From an uncultured Alphaproteobacteria bacterium (lineage in GTDB: Bacteria; Pseudomonadota; Alphaproteobacteria; RF32; CAG-239), in contig CALXWH010000020.1 in assembly GCA_944392315.1 (NCBI GenBank), positions 29,920 to 93,919 of the forward strand: a stretch of 64,000 nt of DNA. Reading direction: 5' to 3'. The notes under the pieces were generated by a model. The model ran no database searches and was not told where the DNA came from. It worked only from the letters and a program-made list of their open reading frames with translations. This document shows, piece by piece, positions 35,291-44,257 of the stretch. A program made the position numbers and the translations under genes. How positions within the stretch are numbered: position 1 is the stretch's first letter; each line of letters begins with the position of its first letter.

Positions 35291-35327
35291 GCACTCTTTC
35301 TTTTCGGGAAAGGGTGCTTTTTTTGTC
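35291..35327 (+). terminator. Terminator of paralogue 2
   Basis: GCACTCTTTC pairs with GGGAAAGGGTGC (G-U allowed), followed by T7. Confidence 0.8.
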
Positions 35328-35338
35328 AAATTTTGGTG

Positions 35339-35367
35339 TTGACAGGGGCAATCTCGGGTGTTATGCT
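35339..35367 (+). promoter_or_regulatory. Promoter of paralogue 3
   Basis: TTGACA, 17-base spacer, TATGCT, 12 bases after the preceding terminator. Confidence 0.65.
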
Positions 35368-35483
35368 TAGGGTGTTTTATGAGTTATTGGGTCTACTATG
35401 ATTTTTATTTTTGTGGAATGCAGACTATGACTCGTTTGAGTGTGAATTTTTATCTGATTACTAACTCTTAATCTTTTTTTTAT

Positions 35484-36995
35484 ATGGAAGTTCAAAATTT
35501 TGTTTTTAACACGCCGAAGACGTGTTTTAACGCTTTGACCGGGCAGAAAATTGCTGATGACGTGATTGAATTGTTTTTGTTTCGTAATCAATGGGTGTAT
35601 ACCTTGTCTGTCAACGATGGGGCTGTCCTTTGGGACGAAAAGAAACATAAAATTGTAGAAAGCAATCATGTGATTATGGCTTTCTCTCGGTTCTATCTGC
35701 TGGAAAATGATGACAACACGCAATCGCTTTATGATGTCTCCGGTAAGGTCTTGTTTGACAAAGTTCAAGAGGTACTCTTGTTTCCGTGCGGGTGGTTTGT
35801 GGTTTGTCAAAATGGTGAAAAAGCTCTTTATCGTGATGACGCTTCTTTTGTGCTGAAAGGTTTTCTTCAGGTTACATTGATCCAAACCGGCGTTTTTGTT
35901 TTGGCGGAATATGAACCCGATGACTGGACGGTTTATCGTCGGGATGGTTCTATGGTGGCTGAACACGTGAAAGATTTTCAGTTTTTGAGTGAGACGTTTT
36001 ATAGTTTGACGTTTGAGGATAAAATTGTTATCTATGACGATAAGGCGCAGACACAAATTGTTTCTCCGGGGAAATTCCCTCGGTTGCTGTTTGGTAATAG
36101 GTTTGTTGCCGTGGTGGACGGATGGGTGACGCTCTTTCGGGCTAATGGTAAAAAAATGACGGCTTGTCATAAGGATTATTTTTCGTTTGATAACGGATTG
36201 TTTCTGGTTAAACGTAATGATGATACCGTTGAGCTCTGTAATGCAAAATGTCGGGTGCTGCATAAGTTCGTGCATGCTGTCGGTAGCGCCGGTTATCAGA
36301 ATTTCTTGATCGTGACCGCTGAGGGACGTGACTATTTGTATGATAACAAAGGAAAGCTCATATATCAGGCGGATAATTTGGAAGTATGCGGCGGTGGTTT
36401 CTTTTTGGAAAAGAAGAAAAATCAAAAAAGCGGTACACTTCTCAAGTATGATTTGAGTGTTGTGGCGGAAGATGTTTTGGAGGCGGAAGTTTTCCATAAC
36501 GGTTGGATGATGCTTGAAAGAGCAGAGATGGAAACTGAAAATTTTGTCTTTGAACTGTGTCATCCTGATGCGCGACGCGTGGCGGTATCCGGCTTTGCAT
36601 TTGAATATGACGAAAAATTCAAAGTTTGGGTGCGGCAGAATAAAAAAGGAAAATTTTCTTTGTGGCATGAGGTGCATGGTTGTGTTGTGCGTGATGCCGA
36701 TCGGATTATTTTGACCGATGCTCTGGCACTTAGCCGACGCGGTAATATTTGCAGCATCTATTCGCTCACCAAAATCAACGTGATTGATTCGGATGAGAAA
36801 AAAGTTAATCTGGATTTTATGTTACCGATTTGGAGCGGCTCTGGACGAGATTTGCTTAAAACCGTGGCTCTTTGCGGTGGGGATTGTTTGGGAAATGAAG
36901 AGGACTTTTTTGCCTTGCTCAGTCGGCCTGACAGCCTTGATCCTTGCTTTGATGTCATACGCAAACTCTTAAATGATGATGTGGATGATAAATGA
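35484..36995 (+). CDS. Propeller-like repeat protein, paralogue 3
   Basis: 503 residues, closest to paralogue 1: both begin ME(I/V)(E/Q)xF(L/V)F(D/N)TPKTCFN and both end with the W(H/S)GS...GDC(I/L)GN segment and an acidic tail. Repeats include LYDVSGKVLFDKVQEVLLF and LYRDDASFVLKGF. There is no signal peptide and no Shine-Dalgarno site. It has its own promoter and terminator, so each of the three genes can be expressed separately. Confidence 0.75.
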   Translation: MEVQNFVFNTPKTCFNALTGQKIADDVIELFLFRNQWVYTLSVNDGAVLWDEKKHKIVESNHVIMAFSRFYLLENDDNTQSLYDVSGKVLFDKVQEVLLFPCGWFVVCQNGEKALYRDDASFVLKGFLQVTLIQTGVFVLAEYEPDDWTVYRRDGSMVAEHVKDFQFLSETFYSLTFEDKIVIYDDKAQTQIVSPGKFPRLLFGNRFVAVVDGWVTLFRANGKKMTACHKDYFSFDNGLFLVKRNDDTVELCNAKCRVLHKFVHAVGSAGYQNFLIVTAEGRDYLYDNKGKLIYQADNLEVCGGGFFLEKKKNQKSGTLLKYDLSVVAEDVLEAEVFHNGWMMLERAEMETENFVFELCHPDARRVAVSGFAFEYDEKFKVWVRQNKKGKFSLWHEVHGCVVRDADRIILTDALALSRRGNICSIYSLTKINVIDSDEKKVNLDFMLPIWSGSGRDLLKTVALCGGDCLGNEEDFFALLSRPDSLDPCFDVIRKLLNDDVDDK

Positions 36996-37022
36996 TTTTT
37001 AGCTTATCTCTGGTTTGCATTA

Positions 37023-37061
37023 AAAAAACACCCTTTCTCTTTTAGAGAGGGTGTTTTTTTT
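37023..37061 (+). terminator. Terminator of paralogue 3
   Basis: AAAAACACCCTTTCTC pairs with GAGAGGGTGTTTTT. Confidence 0.85.
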
Positions 37062-37090
37062 GTATCTTATTTCCTTGTTTTCTCTTTTTT

Positions 37091-37357
37091 CTAACGGCGG
37101 GATTTGAGTTTTTGTATCAAATTCAAAACAGGTTCTTCTATCCAGGCTTTGTAGACGATGTAAACCGCCAAAAACAGGATGGAATATCCTAAAATCACCA
37201 ACAATACCAGAAGCAGCGTCAGAAAAATGAATAGTCCGCCCAGCAAAAATAAACCCATTACCAAACAGCCAAGGGTGTTTTCTTTTTGCATTTTTTTGAT
37301 TTGCGCTTCAATGTCTTTATTATCATCAGGGTCGGGGTAGATGTATTCTATTTCCAT
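37091..37357 (-). CDS. Small membrane protein
   Basis: 88 residues. A charged N-terminus (YPDPDDNKDIEAQIKKMQ) is followed by one long hydrophobic stretch (about 28-66) that could hold two helices, and a basic tail. AAAGGAG lies seven bases before the ATG, a strong site. It sits downstream of the PHP gene on the same strand. Unrecognised. Confidence 0.65.
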   Translation of the reverse strand: MEIEYIYPDPDDNKDIEAQIKKMQKENTLGCLVMGLFLLGGLFIFLTLLLVLLVILGYSILFLAVYIVYKAWIEEPVLNLIQKLKSRR

Positions 37358-37428
37358 GGGTGCTCCTTTTGTTTTTTAAGTTACTTCTATCTATGTAGGG
37401 CGTGGCTTGTGCAAAATCAAGTTTGAGC

Positions 37429-38328
37429 CTATATTACTTTTTCCAATTCGGTATAATAATTTGGCGTGGGTGTCTTTTCGCTTCTTAATTCGCTTAATAT
37501 CATATAGGGCATATTCAGATTATGAAATCGGCCGGTGCCCAATTTATTTTCCGGATGCGCGGTGCCACCGTGAAAATCGGAACCTCCGGACGCCAATAAC
37601 CCCAAATCGCTAATGATGTCTAAATAGATTTGACGATTGGCTCTCGGTTGCGCCGAGTGAAAAACTTCAACCCCGTTTAAGCCATAACCCTTTAACTCTT
37701 TGATGGTATTGTATAAATCATCGGGCTTTAACTTTGTATGTACCGGATGGGCCAAAATCGCTTTTGCTCCGTTATCGCGGATGAACGCGATAATCTCTTG
37801 CGCCGGCTTGGGCGTGTTTTCTACATATGCTACACCGCCTTTGGCAAAAATCACTTTATAGGCTTCTTGCGCGTTTTGGATGTAACCTTTTTTCAATAAC
37901 ACATCCGTAAAGTGCGGACGGCGAATTTGAGTGCGCAAATTGCCGTGTTCGTCTTTGGCGACTTCATCAAACTCTATATCAATACCGATGTTTTGGAGGA
38001 GCTCTATCCTTTTATGCGCCATTTGCAAACGGCGGTCTACTTCGGCTTGTTGATAGGCTTCAAACGCACTTAAATTTTTCTTGGGGATATCTAGCGCCAA
38101 TATTTCCATCTCTACGTGTGGATAATAAACCGATAATTCGGCACCGTTCACGATTTCTATTTTGCTTTGTGTTCGGCGTGCGGTTTCGTGCAGTTCTTTT
38201 AAGCCGGACACCGCGTCGTGGTCGGTTAGCGCTAAGGCTTCTAAATTTAATTCTTCGGCCGCGTGCAATAATTCGCTGGGGGATAAAAAGCCGTCGGAGG
38301 CGTTGGAGTGCGTGTGTAAATCTATCAT
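37429..38328 (-). CDS. PHP-domain nucleotidase/exonuclease (RNase AM-like)
   Basis: 299 residues of the TrpH/YciV group, which hydrolyses 3',5'-nucleoside bisphosphates and 5'-trims short RNA. The metal-binding PHP motifs are all seen: DLHTHSNASDG at residue 3, ALTDHDAVSG near 36, GAELSV near 63, AHPVHTK near 194 and GGSDFHGG near 250. The start is ATG at 38328. Whether the main substrate is pAp or RNA cannot be told. Confidence 0.88.
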   Translation of the reverse strand: MIDLHTHSNASDGFLSPSELLHAAEELNLEALALTDHDAVSGLKELHETARRTQSKIEIVNGAELSVYYPHVEMEILALDIPKKNLSAFEAYQQAEVDRRLQMAHKRIELLQNIGIDIEFDEVAKDEHGNLRTQIRRPHFTDVLLKKGYIQNAQEAYKVIFAKGGVAYVENTPKPAQEIIAFIRDNGAKAILAHPVHTKLKPDDLYNTIKELKGYGLNGVEVFHSAQPRANRQIYLDIISDLGLLASGGSDFHGGTAHPENKLGTGRFHNLNMPYMILSELRSEKTPTPNYYTELEKVI

Positions 38329-38440
38329 GCTTCTTTATTCTTTCGGTCTTCTTTATTCTTTCGGTTTTGTTTTTTCATAAGCTAAGCGAGCGCTCTTTAT
38401 TCTTTTGAGCGCTGAACCACAATGAGCGATTGCCTTTGGC

Positions 38441-38566
38441 TTAAAATTGCAGCGTTAGGATGTTTGTAAAAATGCTGGCATTGGTGCCGCTGGAGCTGCC
38501 GGAAGTTCCCGAAGCCTGGCAGGCACTTAAAGCGATGATGAGCATCAAAATGGCAAGACAGCGCAT
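38441..38566 (-). CDS. Tiny lipoprotein, 41 residues
   Basis: ATG at 38566 on the minus strand with AGGA about seven bases upstream encodes a 41-residue protein. Its signal sequence MRCLAILMLIIALSAC ends in a lipobox (LSAC), followed by a Ser/Gly/Thr linker and a short hydrophobic tail. This is the pattern of an entericidin-like small lipoprotein, though I cannot assign a family. It lies between the PHP gene and pagP. Confidence 0.65.
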   Translation of the reverse strand: MRCLAILMLIIALSACQASGTSGSSSGTNASIFTNILTLQF

Positions 38567-38692
38567 TGTCGTTCCTTCTTTTTTATCGGTTATTTTCTGA
38601 TGAGTGTAATTTAGGGGGTAAATGTAAAAAAATATTTAACTTTTTTGAGTTATTAGTATCTTTTGGTAGATATTTAGTTTTAGGACGTGACG

Positions 38693-39241
38693 ATGAAGTT
38701 AAAATTTTTAAGTTTGCTTATTTTTTTGTTGGCGTTGACGAGCGGACAGGCGCGCGCCGGTGTGATTGAAGATTATTTCAGCGATTTGAAGCAGGATGTG
38801 ATTAAAACTTATGACGAGGGGTCGTGGAATTTGATGATCCCTTTACGAGTGTGGCATAACCGCTTGACTTATGATCAGGAGCATATTGATAAATATAACG
38901 AAGAACCTTGGGGGGTGGGCTTTGGCTTAACACGCTATGAGGGCGAAAATTGGCATGGGCTGTATGCGATTGCGTTTAAGGACTCTAATGATTATATGCA
39001 GACGATGTTTGGATATGCGTATCTTATCAATAAGGCGATTGACGAAGAGAAAGATTGGCATTGGGGATATGGCTATACTTTAGGGGTTACGCAACGGCAT
39101 GAATATTCGTATATTCCTATTCCGCTGCCGTTGCCGATTGCCGCACTTACTTATAAAAATGTTTCTCTTAACGCGACGTATGTGCCGGGGGTGAAAAACG
39201 ACGGTAATGTGCTCTTTTCATGGTTGAGAGTGGATTTTTAG
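38693..39241 (+). CDS. pagP: Lipid A palmitoyltransferase PagP
   Basis: 182-residue outer-membrane enzyme that moves palmitate from phospholipid to lipid A, protecting against cationic peptides. A signal peptide (1-23, ending ARA) is followed by WNLMIPLRVWHNRLTYD (catalytic His in WHNR), KYNEEPWGVGFGLTRY, and NWHGLYAIAFKDSNDY carrying the Asp-Ser pair of the active site. The C-terminus ends in Phe with the VLFSWLRVDF beta-signal. I chose the ATG at 38693, seven bases after AGGA; a GTG at 38687 overlaps the site. It shows that the organism makes lipid A. Confidence 0.95.
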   Translation: MKLKFLSLLIFLLALTSGQARAGVIEDYFSDLKQDVIKTYDEGSWNLMIPLRVWHNRLTYDQEHIDKYNEEPWGVGFGLTRYEGENWHGLYAIAFKDSNDYMQTMFGYAYLINKAIDEEKDWHWGYGYTLGVTQRHEYSYIPIPLPLPIAALTYKNVSLNATYVPGVKNDGNVLFSWLRVDF

Positions 39242-39288
39242 TTCATGGCTTAATTTAAGCATTTGCTTTATCTGGTTATTTTTAAAAG

Positions 39289-39322
39289 AAAAACAGCCTT
39301 TGTGAATAAGGCTGCTTTTTTT
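39289..39322 (+). terminator. Terminator of pagP
   Basis: AAAAACAGCCTT pairs with AAGGCTGCTTTTT. Confidence 0.85.
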
Positions 39323-39347
39323 ATGGGGTTTATTTTCTTAATAGAGA

Positions 39348-39785
39348 TTATTCATCCCACGGGAAAACGAGCCATGCATCGCCGGGGAGGGTGACTGCCG
39401 TTAAATCCGGATTTTCATTACAGCACTCTTTGGTGATTAACGTGCATTGTCTTGACTGCGGAAAACGCTTTCTTAAATAACGTACGGTTTCACCGCTATC
39501 GGCCAAATCATCTATGAAATACACGTCATCGCCGTCAAACAGGCGGTCGGTGGAGATATCTTTGGTTTCTCCACGCTTGTTTTCGCTATCGTATGATATC
39601 AATTTCATGACGCGGATGTCGCGGATGTTTAATTTGTAGGCAATCAGTTGTGCCGGTACCAATCCGCCGCGCGATACCGCTACCAAGGTCATTTGGCTGA
39701 TGTCGGCGCAATCGGCAGAGATTTTTTCGGCAATCATGTTGCTCCAGTTTTGAATTTCTTCCCAAGTGATGTAATGTTTGTTCAT
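39348..39785 (-). CDS. gpt: Xanthine/guanine phosphoribosyltransferase
   Basis: 145-residue purine salvage enzyme joining PRPP with xanthine or guanine. The pattern follows E. coli Gpt closely: an N-terminal YITWEEIQNWS, VAVSRGGLVPAQLIAYKL near residue 36, SYDSENKRGE near 65, the PRPP loop VYFIDDLADSGET near 87, and the C-terminal DAWLVFPWDE that contacts the base. It is about the same length as Gpt. Downstream of the DUF1015 gene on the same strand with a short gap; possibly cotranscribed. Confidence 0.92.
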   Translation of the reverse strand: MNKHYITWEEIQNWSNMIAEKISADCADISQMTLVAVSRGGLVPAQLIAYKLNIRDIRVMKLISYDSENKRGETKDISTDRLFDGDDVYFIDDLADSGETVRYLRKRFPQSRQCTLITKECCNENPDLTAVTLPGDAWLVFPWDE

Positions 39786-39861
39786 TCTTTATCCTTTTGT
39801 TTTATACATAAAGGGGAGAATACTTTTTTAGCGTATTTTCCCCGTATTGTCTTTTTTTGTT

Positions 39862-41124
39862 TTATGATGCTTTGGCCGTTGGTTCTGCTTTGAGCGCGGT
39901 ATCGCTTGGTTTAGAAACAATACCGTCGGCTAATTTCGGTTCAAACCAAGTGGATTTCGGCGGCATCAACATCTTTTTATCGGCAACCGCGATTAACTCA
40001 TCTACCGAGGTTGGGTAAACCATAAAGCCCACACTGTACGGACGGGCGTTGACGAGCTTTTCTATCTCTTCGGCACCGCGGATACCCCCAACGAACTCTA
40101 TCCGCTCATCGTTGCGCAGGTCGGTGATGTTCAAGATTTTATCTAAAACTTTGGCACTGAGCACGCTGACATCTAATTGCGAAACCGGATCATCTCCCAG
40201 AGGAGCCCCTTTATAGGTCATCTCATACCATTGGTTATTTAAGTACATCATAAATTGACCTTTTTTCGTCGGTTTACGGCGTGTATCCGGTACTACCGAA
40301 AATTCGGAACTCAAGGCACGCATAAATTCATGCGGGTTCAGGCCGTTTAAGTCATGTACGAAACGGTTATAATCCCAAATTTTCATCTCATCGGCAAAAA
40401 AGGCTACCGCCAAGAAACGGGCGGTTTCGGATGTGCCGTCTTCGGCAGCCAAGCGAGAGGCGGCGGCAGAACGGTGATGGCCGTCGGCAATGTATGCTTC
40501 ATCTTGCGCGCTGAAGGCTTCGGTTATCAATTTTATTTCCGCATCGTTGTCTACTATCCACAAACTGTGGCGGACGTTGTTATCGCCGATAACGCTGATG
40601 TAGGGGGCGCTATTGAGCGTGATTTGTTGCAGAAGATGTTTTATCTCAGGAATTTCTTTATTGATGAGCAGAGCTGGGCCGGTTTGTGCGCCAACGGTGC
40701 GAATCTGTCTCACACGGTCGTTTTCTTTGGCAATACGCGTCAGCTCGTGGCGTTTGATGCGCCCTTCATCATAGGCTTTGACCGAGGCCGCAACCGCCAG
40801 ACCGGTTTGAATATGCTCGCCCATAACCATTTGATATACGTAATAGCAGGGTTTGTTTAATTCTTGCAAAACGCCTTCTTGCATCAATTTTTGAAAATTA
40901 GCGGCGGCTCGCTCATAGACGCAATCTTCATAAGGGGACATCTCGCCGGGGAAATCTATTTCTGCTTTGGAAATATGCAAAAAACTGTAGGGGTTGCCCA
41001 ATGCTTTGACTTTGGCCTCGGATGATGACAAGACATCATACGGCGGGGCGGCGACTTGGCCGGCATAAAACGGTGTTGGAATTATTCCCTTAAACGGGGC
41101 GTATATCTCATTTTCTTCGGTCAT
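39862..41124 (-). CDS. DUF1015 family protein
   Basis: 420-residue member of COG4198, a widespread family whose role is not established. Signatures: APPYDVLSS near residue 27, NPYSFLHISKAE near 44, RHELT near 127, and the IADGHHRSAAA motif near 215, which looks like a catalytic or metal site. I chose the ATG at 41124 with AGAGGA upstream over an earlier in-frame start. Cytoplasmic. Confidence 0.85.
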   Translation of the reverse strand: MTEENEIYAPFKGIIPTPFYAGQVAAPPYDVLSSSEAKVKALGNPYSFLHISKAEIDFPGEMSPYEDCVYERAAANFQKLMQEGVLQELNKPCYYVYQMVMGEHIQTGLAVAASVKAYDEGRIKRHELTRIAKENDRVRQIRTVGAQTGPALLINKEIPEIKHLLQQITLNSAPYISVIGDNNVRHSLWIVDNDAEIKLITEAFSAQDEAYIADGHHRSAAASRLAAEDGTSETARFLAVAFFADEMKIWDYNRFVHDLNGLNPHEFMRALSSEFSVVPDTRRKPTKKGQFMMYLNNQWYEMTYKGAPLGDDPVSQLDVSVLSAKVLDKILNITDLRNDERIEFVGGIRGAEEIEKLVNARPYSVGFMVYPTSVDELIAVADKKMLMPPKSTWFEPKLADGIVSKPSDTALKAEPTAKAS

Positions 41125-41297
41125 TTTTTTATCCTCTTTTCTGAGCGCGACAGGCGCTAAAACGTTCAAACCTTAGTCTTTCTTTTGGGGATTGTCTAAT
41201 GAAATACGCATTTTTTACACTTTTTTCTGTAAACAAAAAAAAGGTATCTTTCTTATTTGTTGGTTTATTTATTGGGGGCAAACTGTTGATTAAAACA

Positions 41298-41330
41298 AAA
41301 AAAATCTCCGATGGTGGCATCGGAGATTTT
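41298..41330 (-). terminator. Terminator of tRNA-Arg
   Basis: AAAATCTCCGATG pairs with CATCGGAGATTTT, with a T run on the minus-strand side. Confidence 0.85.
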
Positions 41331-41333
41331 AAC

Positions 41334-41410
41334 TGGTGCACTCGGCGGGGTTCGAACTCACAACCTTCTGATCCGTAGTCAGATGCTCTATCCAGTTGAG
41401 CTACGAGTGC
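41334..41410 (-). tRNA. tRNA-Arg(ACG)
   Basis: Minus-strand cloverleaf of 77 bases with encoded CCA. The acceptor stem GCACTCG pairs with CGAGTGC, the T arm has GGTTCGAACCCC-like bases (GTTCGAA), and the anticodon stem TCTGA/TCAGA holds loop CTACGGA, anticodon ACG (read as ICG). Confidence 0.95.
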
Positions 41411-41424
41411 GTGACTAGGAGTGT

Positions 41425-41452
41425 TAATAACGCAAAGTTTTTTGATTGTAAA
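41425..41452 (-). promoter_or_regulatory. Promoter of tRNA-Arg
   Basis: On the minus strand TTTACA, 16-base spacer, TTATTA, ending 15 bases before the tRNA. The rest of 41411-41707 is AT-rich with nothing else I can support. Confidence 0.5.
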
Positions 41453-41707
41453 GAGTTTTTTTTAAAAGTTTTGATTTTTTTTGTTAAACACTTCTAATCA
41501 CGCAAAAAAAAATTCTCTTCTTTGCGCCAATCGGTTGCTTGAACAGCGTCATTGTTGCAAATTTTCTCTTCGTATTAAAAATAAAACGAGGCGGCTAATA
41601 TTATGGGTATAAGGCTTAAATAGAGGTTGCGCATCGTGAAGCGGGAGCGTATATTTATGCGAATATTGGAACTTTTTTTTAGATTTTAGGGTTATAAGGG
41701 TACGTGG

Positions 41708-44113
41708 ATGATTAAGTTTTTGGTTAATCTTATCAGTTTCGGTTTGTTGATGGCGGTGCTGCTTTTTGCCGGTATTTTCATTTGGTTTAAAACCTCGGGA
41801 TTTGATATTCCGGATTATTCCAAACTCGCCACCTACGAACCGCCGGTGACTACTCGTCTTTATGCCGGCGATGGACAGGTATTGATGGAATATGCTGCCG
41901 AAAAACGTATCTTTGTGCCGGAAGATAAAATTCCCGAACGCGTTAAACAGGCTTTTATTGCCGCGGAAGATAAACACTTTTATTCTCATCCCGGTATTGA
42001 TGTTATCGGTATTGTGCGCGCGGTCTTTACCAACGTGGTTAATTATGCCAAAGGCAGGCGTTTGGTCGGCGCGTCTACCATTACTCAACAGGTGGCGAAA
42101 AACTTTTTGCTTTCTTCCGAACGCTCGCTTATTCGTAAAATCAAAGAGGCTATTTTGGCGTATCGTATCAGCAAGGCTTTTTCTAAAGAGCATGTGTTGG
42201 AGCTCTATCTTAATGAAATTTATCTGGGGAATCGGGCTTATGGGGTTGCCGCTGCCGCGTTGAACTATTTTAATAAATCGCTTTCGGAATTGACGCTTGA
42301 AGAAACCGCTTATTTGGCGGCGTTGCCTAAGGGGCCGAATAACTATAACCCCAAAAAGCATTATGATACGGCTGTGGCGCGTCGCAACTGGGTTATCGGG
42401 CGGATGCTTGAAGACGGCTATGTTACCGAAGAAGAAGCTAAAGAAGCTCAGGCTAAACCGCTGGTGACGGTGGATAAAAAATTCGGTTATCTTAAAGACA
42501 GTGAATATTTCAGCGATGAGGTCAGACGCGTGATTTCTAAAAGTTTGGGCGAAGAGGCTGTGTTTGAAGGCGGACTTATGGTGCGCACCACGCTTGATCC
42601 GAAACTTCAGGAATTGGCGACAAAAGTCTTTCGTAAAGGTTTGATAAATTATGACAGACGTCACGGCTTTAGAGGTGCTACGGCACAAATTGATTTGAAC
42701 GGCAATTATCAAGAGGAATTGAAAAAAGTTGCTTTGCCGAAAGGGGCGGAAAAATCTTGGAAAAAAACCGTGGTGCTGACAGTTTCACCGCAACAGGCCA
42801 GAGTTGAAAACGAAGAAGGTAAGCAGGGCATTATCACGCTTAAGAGCTTGGCGTGGGCGCGCAAAACCCTCAAAAATCAATATGTCAGCGCGGCGCCGAC
42901 TAAGGTTTCTGACGTGCTCAAAGCCGGTGATGTCGTTTATACCGAAGAGGTTAAAGACGGCGTGTTTGAACTGAGGCAAGTGCCAAATGTTGAAGGCGCT
43001 ATGGTGGTGATGGATCCGCATAACGGTAAAGTGTTGGCGATGGTGGGCGGATTTTCGTTCCAAAAATCGCAATTTAACCGCGCGACACAGGCTTATCGCC
43101 AGACCGGTTCTACCTTTAAACCGGTGGTGTATGCGGCGGCGTTGGAACTGGGCTATTCTCCGACAGACCTTATTCTTGACGCTCCGTTTGTGCTTGACCA
43201 AGGGCCGGGGTTGCCGCTTTGGAAGCCTTCTAACTATTCGGCAGGGTTCTCCGGCTTGACAACGCTACGGCAGGGAATTGAAAAGTCTAAAAACCTGATG
43301 ACCGTGCGTTTGGCGCAAGATGTCGGTATGGATAAAGTGGCGGCTATGGCTAAACGTCTCGGGGTGGATGATAATTTGCCGCAGTTGCTCTCTATGTCTT
43401 TGGGGGCGGATGATACGCGTTTGGTTGATATGGTGACGGCTTATGCGGTCTTTGTTAACGGGGGCAAAAAAGTTACGCCGTATTTGATTGAGCAAATTCA
43501 AGACCGCTATGGCAAGAGTTTGTATAAAAATAACGATAACCACTGTATCGGTTGTAAAGTGGCGCATTTTGACCCTAATGATCCGGTGCCGGAAATTGCT
43601 GACGACAGAGAGCAGGTGTTAGATGAATTAACAGCTTATCAGATGGTGTCTATTTTGCAGGGTGTGGTTCAGCGCGGTACGGGCGCAAGACTTTCTCAAC
43701 TGGGTAAAACTTTGGCCGGAAAAACCGGTACGACTAATGATACTAAAGATGCTTGGTTTATCGGCTTTTCTCCGGATTTGGTGGCCGGTGTCTATATCGG
43801 CTTTGATGATCCGCGCACTCTCGGTCGGGTGGAAACCGGTGCGGCGGCGGCGTTGCCTATCTTTTATGACTTTATGAAAGAGGCACTCAAGGATAAGCCG
43901 AATTTGGAATTTCGTGTGCCGAAAGGTATTCGCTTTGTGCGCATTAACCCGAAAACCGGCAAACCGGCGACGCTGGATGACAAGGTTGTGATTACTGAAG
44001 CGCTCAAGCCTGATTTTGATTACAACAACACGCAACGTGTTATCGGGGACGGCGGCAAGTCCATGCTGGAAGATAAGAGTGAAGAAGAGTTTGGGCTCGG
44101 CTCCGAATACTAA
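41708..44113 (+). CDS. mrcA: Penicillin-binding protein 1A
   Basis: 801-residue bifunctional peptidoglycan synthase. A short cytoplasmic tail and one membrane segment (about 7-28) are followed by a GT51 glycosyltransferase (50-225) with AFIAAEDKHFYSHPG, GASTITQQVAKN and KEAILAYRISK. The transpeptidase has the SxxK serine in RQTGSTFKP near residue 467, an SxN-like KSKNLMT near 535 and KTGTT near 672. An OB-like insert lies between the domains. It polymerises glycan strands and cross-links peptides during elongation. It is followed at once by the duplicated cassette, whose first hairpin serves as terminator. Confidence 0.96.
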   Translation: MIKFLVNLISFGLLMAVLLFAGIFIWFKTSGFDIPDYSKLATYEPPVTTRLYAGDGQVLMEYAAEKRIFVPEDKIPERVKQAFIAAEDKHFYSHPGIDVIGIVRAVFTNVVNYAKGRRLVGASTITQQVAKNFLLSSERSLIRKIKEAILAYRISKAFSKEHVLELYLNEIYLGNRAYGVAAAALNYFNKSLSELTLEETAYLAALPKGPNNYNPKKHYDTAVARRNWVIGRMLEDGYVTEEEAKEAQAKPLVTVDKKFGYLKDSEYFSDEVRRVISKSLGEEAVFEGGLMVRTTLDPKLQELATKVFRKGLINYDRRHGFRGATAQIDLNGNYQEELKKVALPKGAEKSWKKTVVLTVSPQQARVENEEGKQGIITLKSLAWARKTLKNQYVSAAPTKVSDVLKAGDVVYTEEVKDGVFELRQVPNVEGAMVVMDPHNGKVLAMVGGFSFQKSQFNRATQAYRQTGSTFKPVVYAAALELGYSPTDLILDAPFVLDQGPGLPLWKPSNYSAGFSGLTTLRQGIEKSKNLMTVRLAQDVGMDKVAAMAKRLGVDDNLPQLLSMSLGADDTRLVDMVTAYAVFVNGGKKVTPYLIEQIQDRYGKSLYKNNDNHCIGCKVAHFDPNDPVPEIADDREQVLDELTAYQMVSILQGVVQRGTGARLSQLGKTLAGKTGTTNDTKDAWFIGFSPDLVAGVYIGFDDPRTLGRVETGAAAALPIFYDFMKEALKDKPNLEFRVPKGIRFVRINPKTGKPATLDDKVVITEALKPDFDYNNTQRVIGDGGKSMLEDKSEEEFGLGSEY

Positions 44114-44141
44114 TGGGGGCGTGCTAAAACAGTGTCATGTC

Positions 44142-44193
44142 GCAGATTTTGAAACTTATGTACTCATTTTGTACACCGCGTTTCAAAATCTGC
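44142..44193. repeat. GTAC-core hairpin, copy 2
   Basis: Perfect 14-bp outer arms (GCAGATTTTGAAAC and GTTTCAAAATCTGC) around the TGTAC/GTACA inner stem with loop TCATTTT. Confidence 0.8.
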
Positions 44194-44224
44194 TTCCAGC
44201 ACGCTATTTTATCCCACCCATTGC

Positions 44225-44257
44225 AAAAACAGGAAACGTTTTGGTTTCCTGTTTTTC
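44225..44257 (+). terminator. Terminator of the PBP1A gene
   Basis: AAAAACAGGAAAC pairs with GTTTCCTGTTTTT. A second, imperfect hairpin follows at 44396-44431. Confidence 0.8.
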
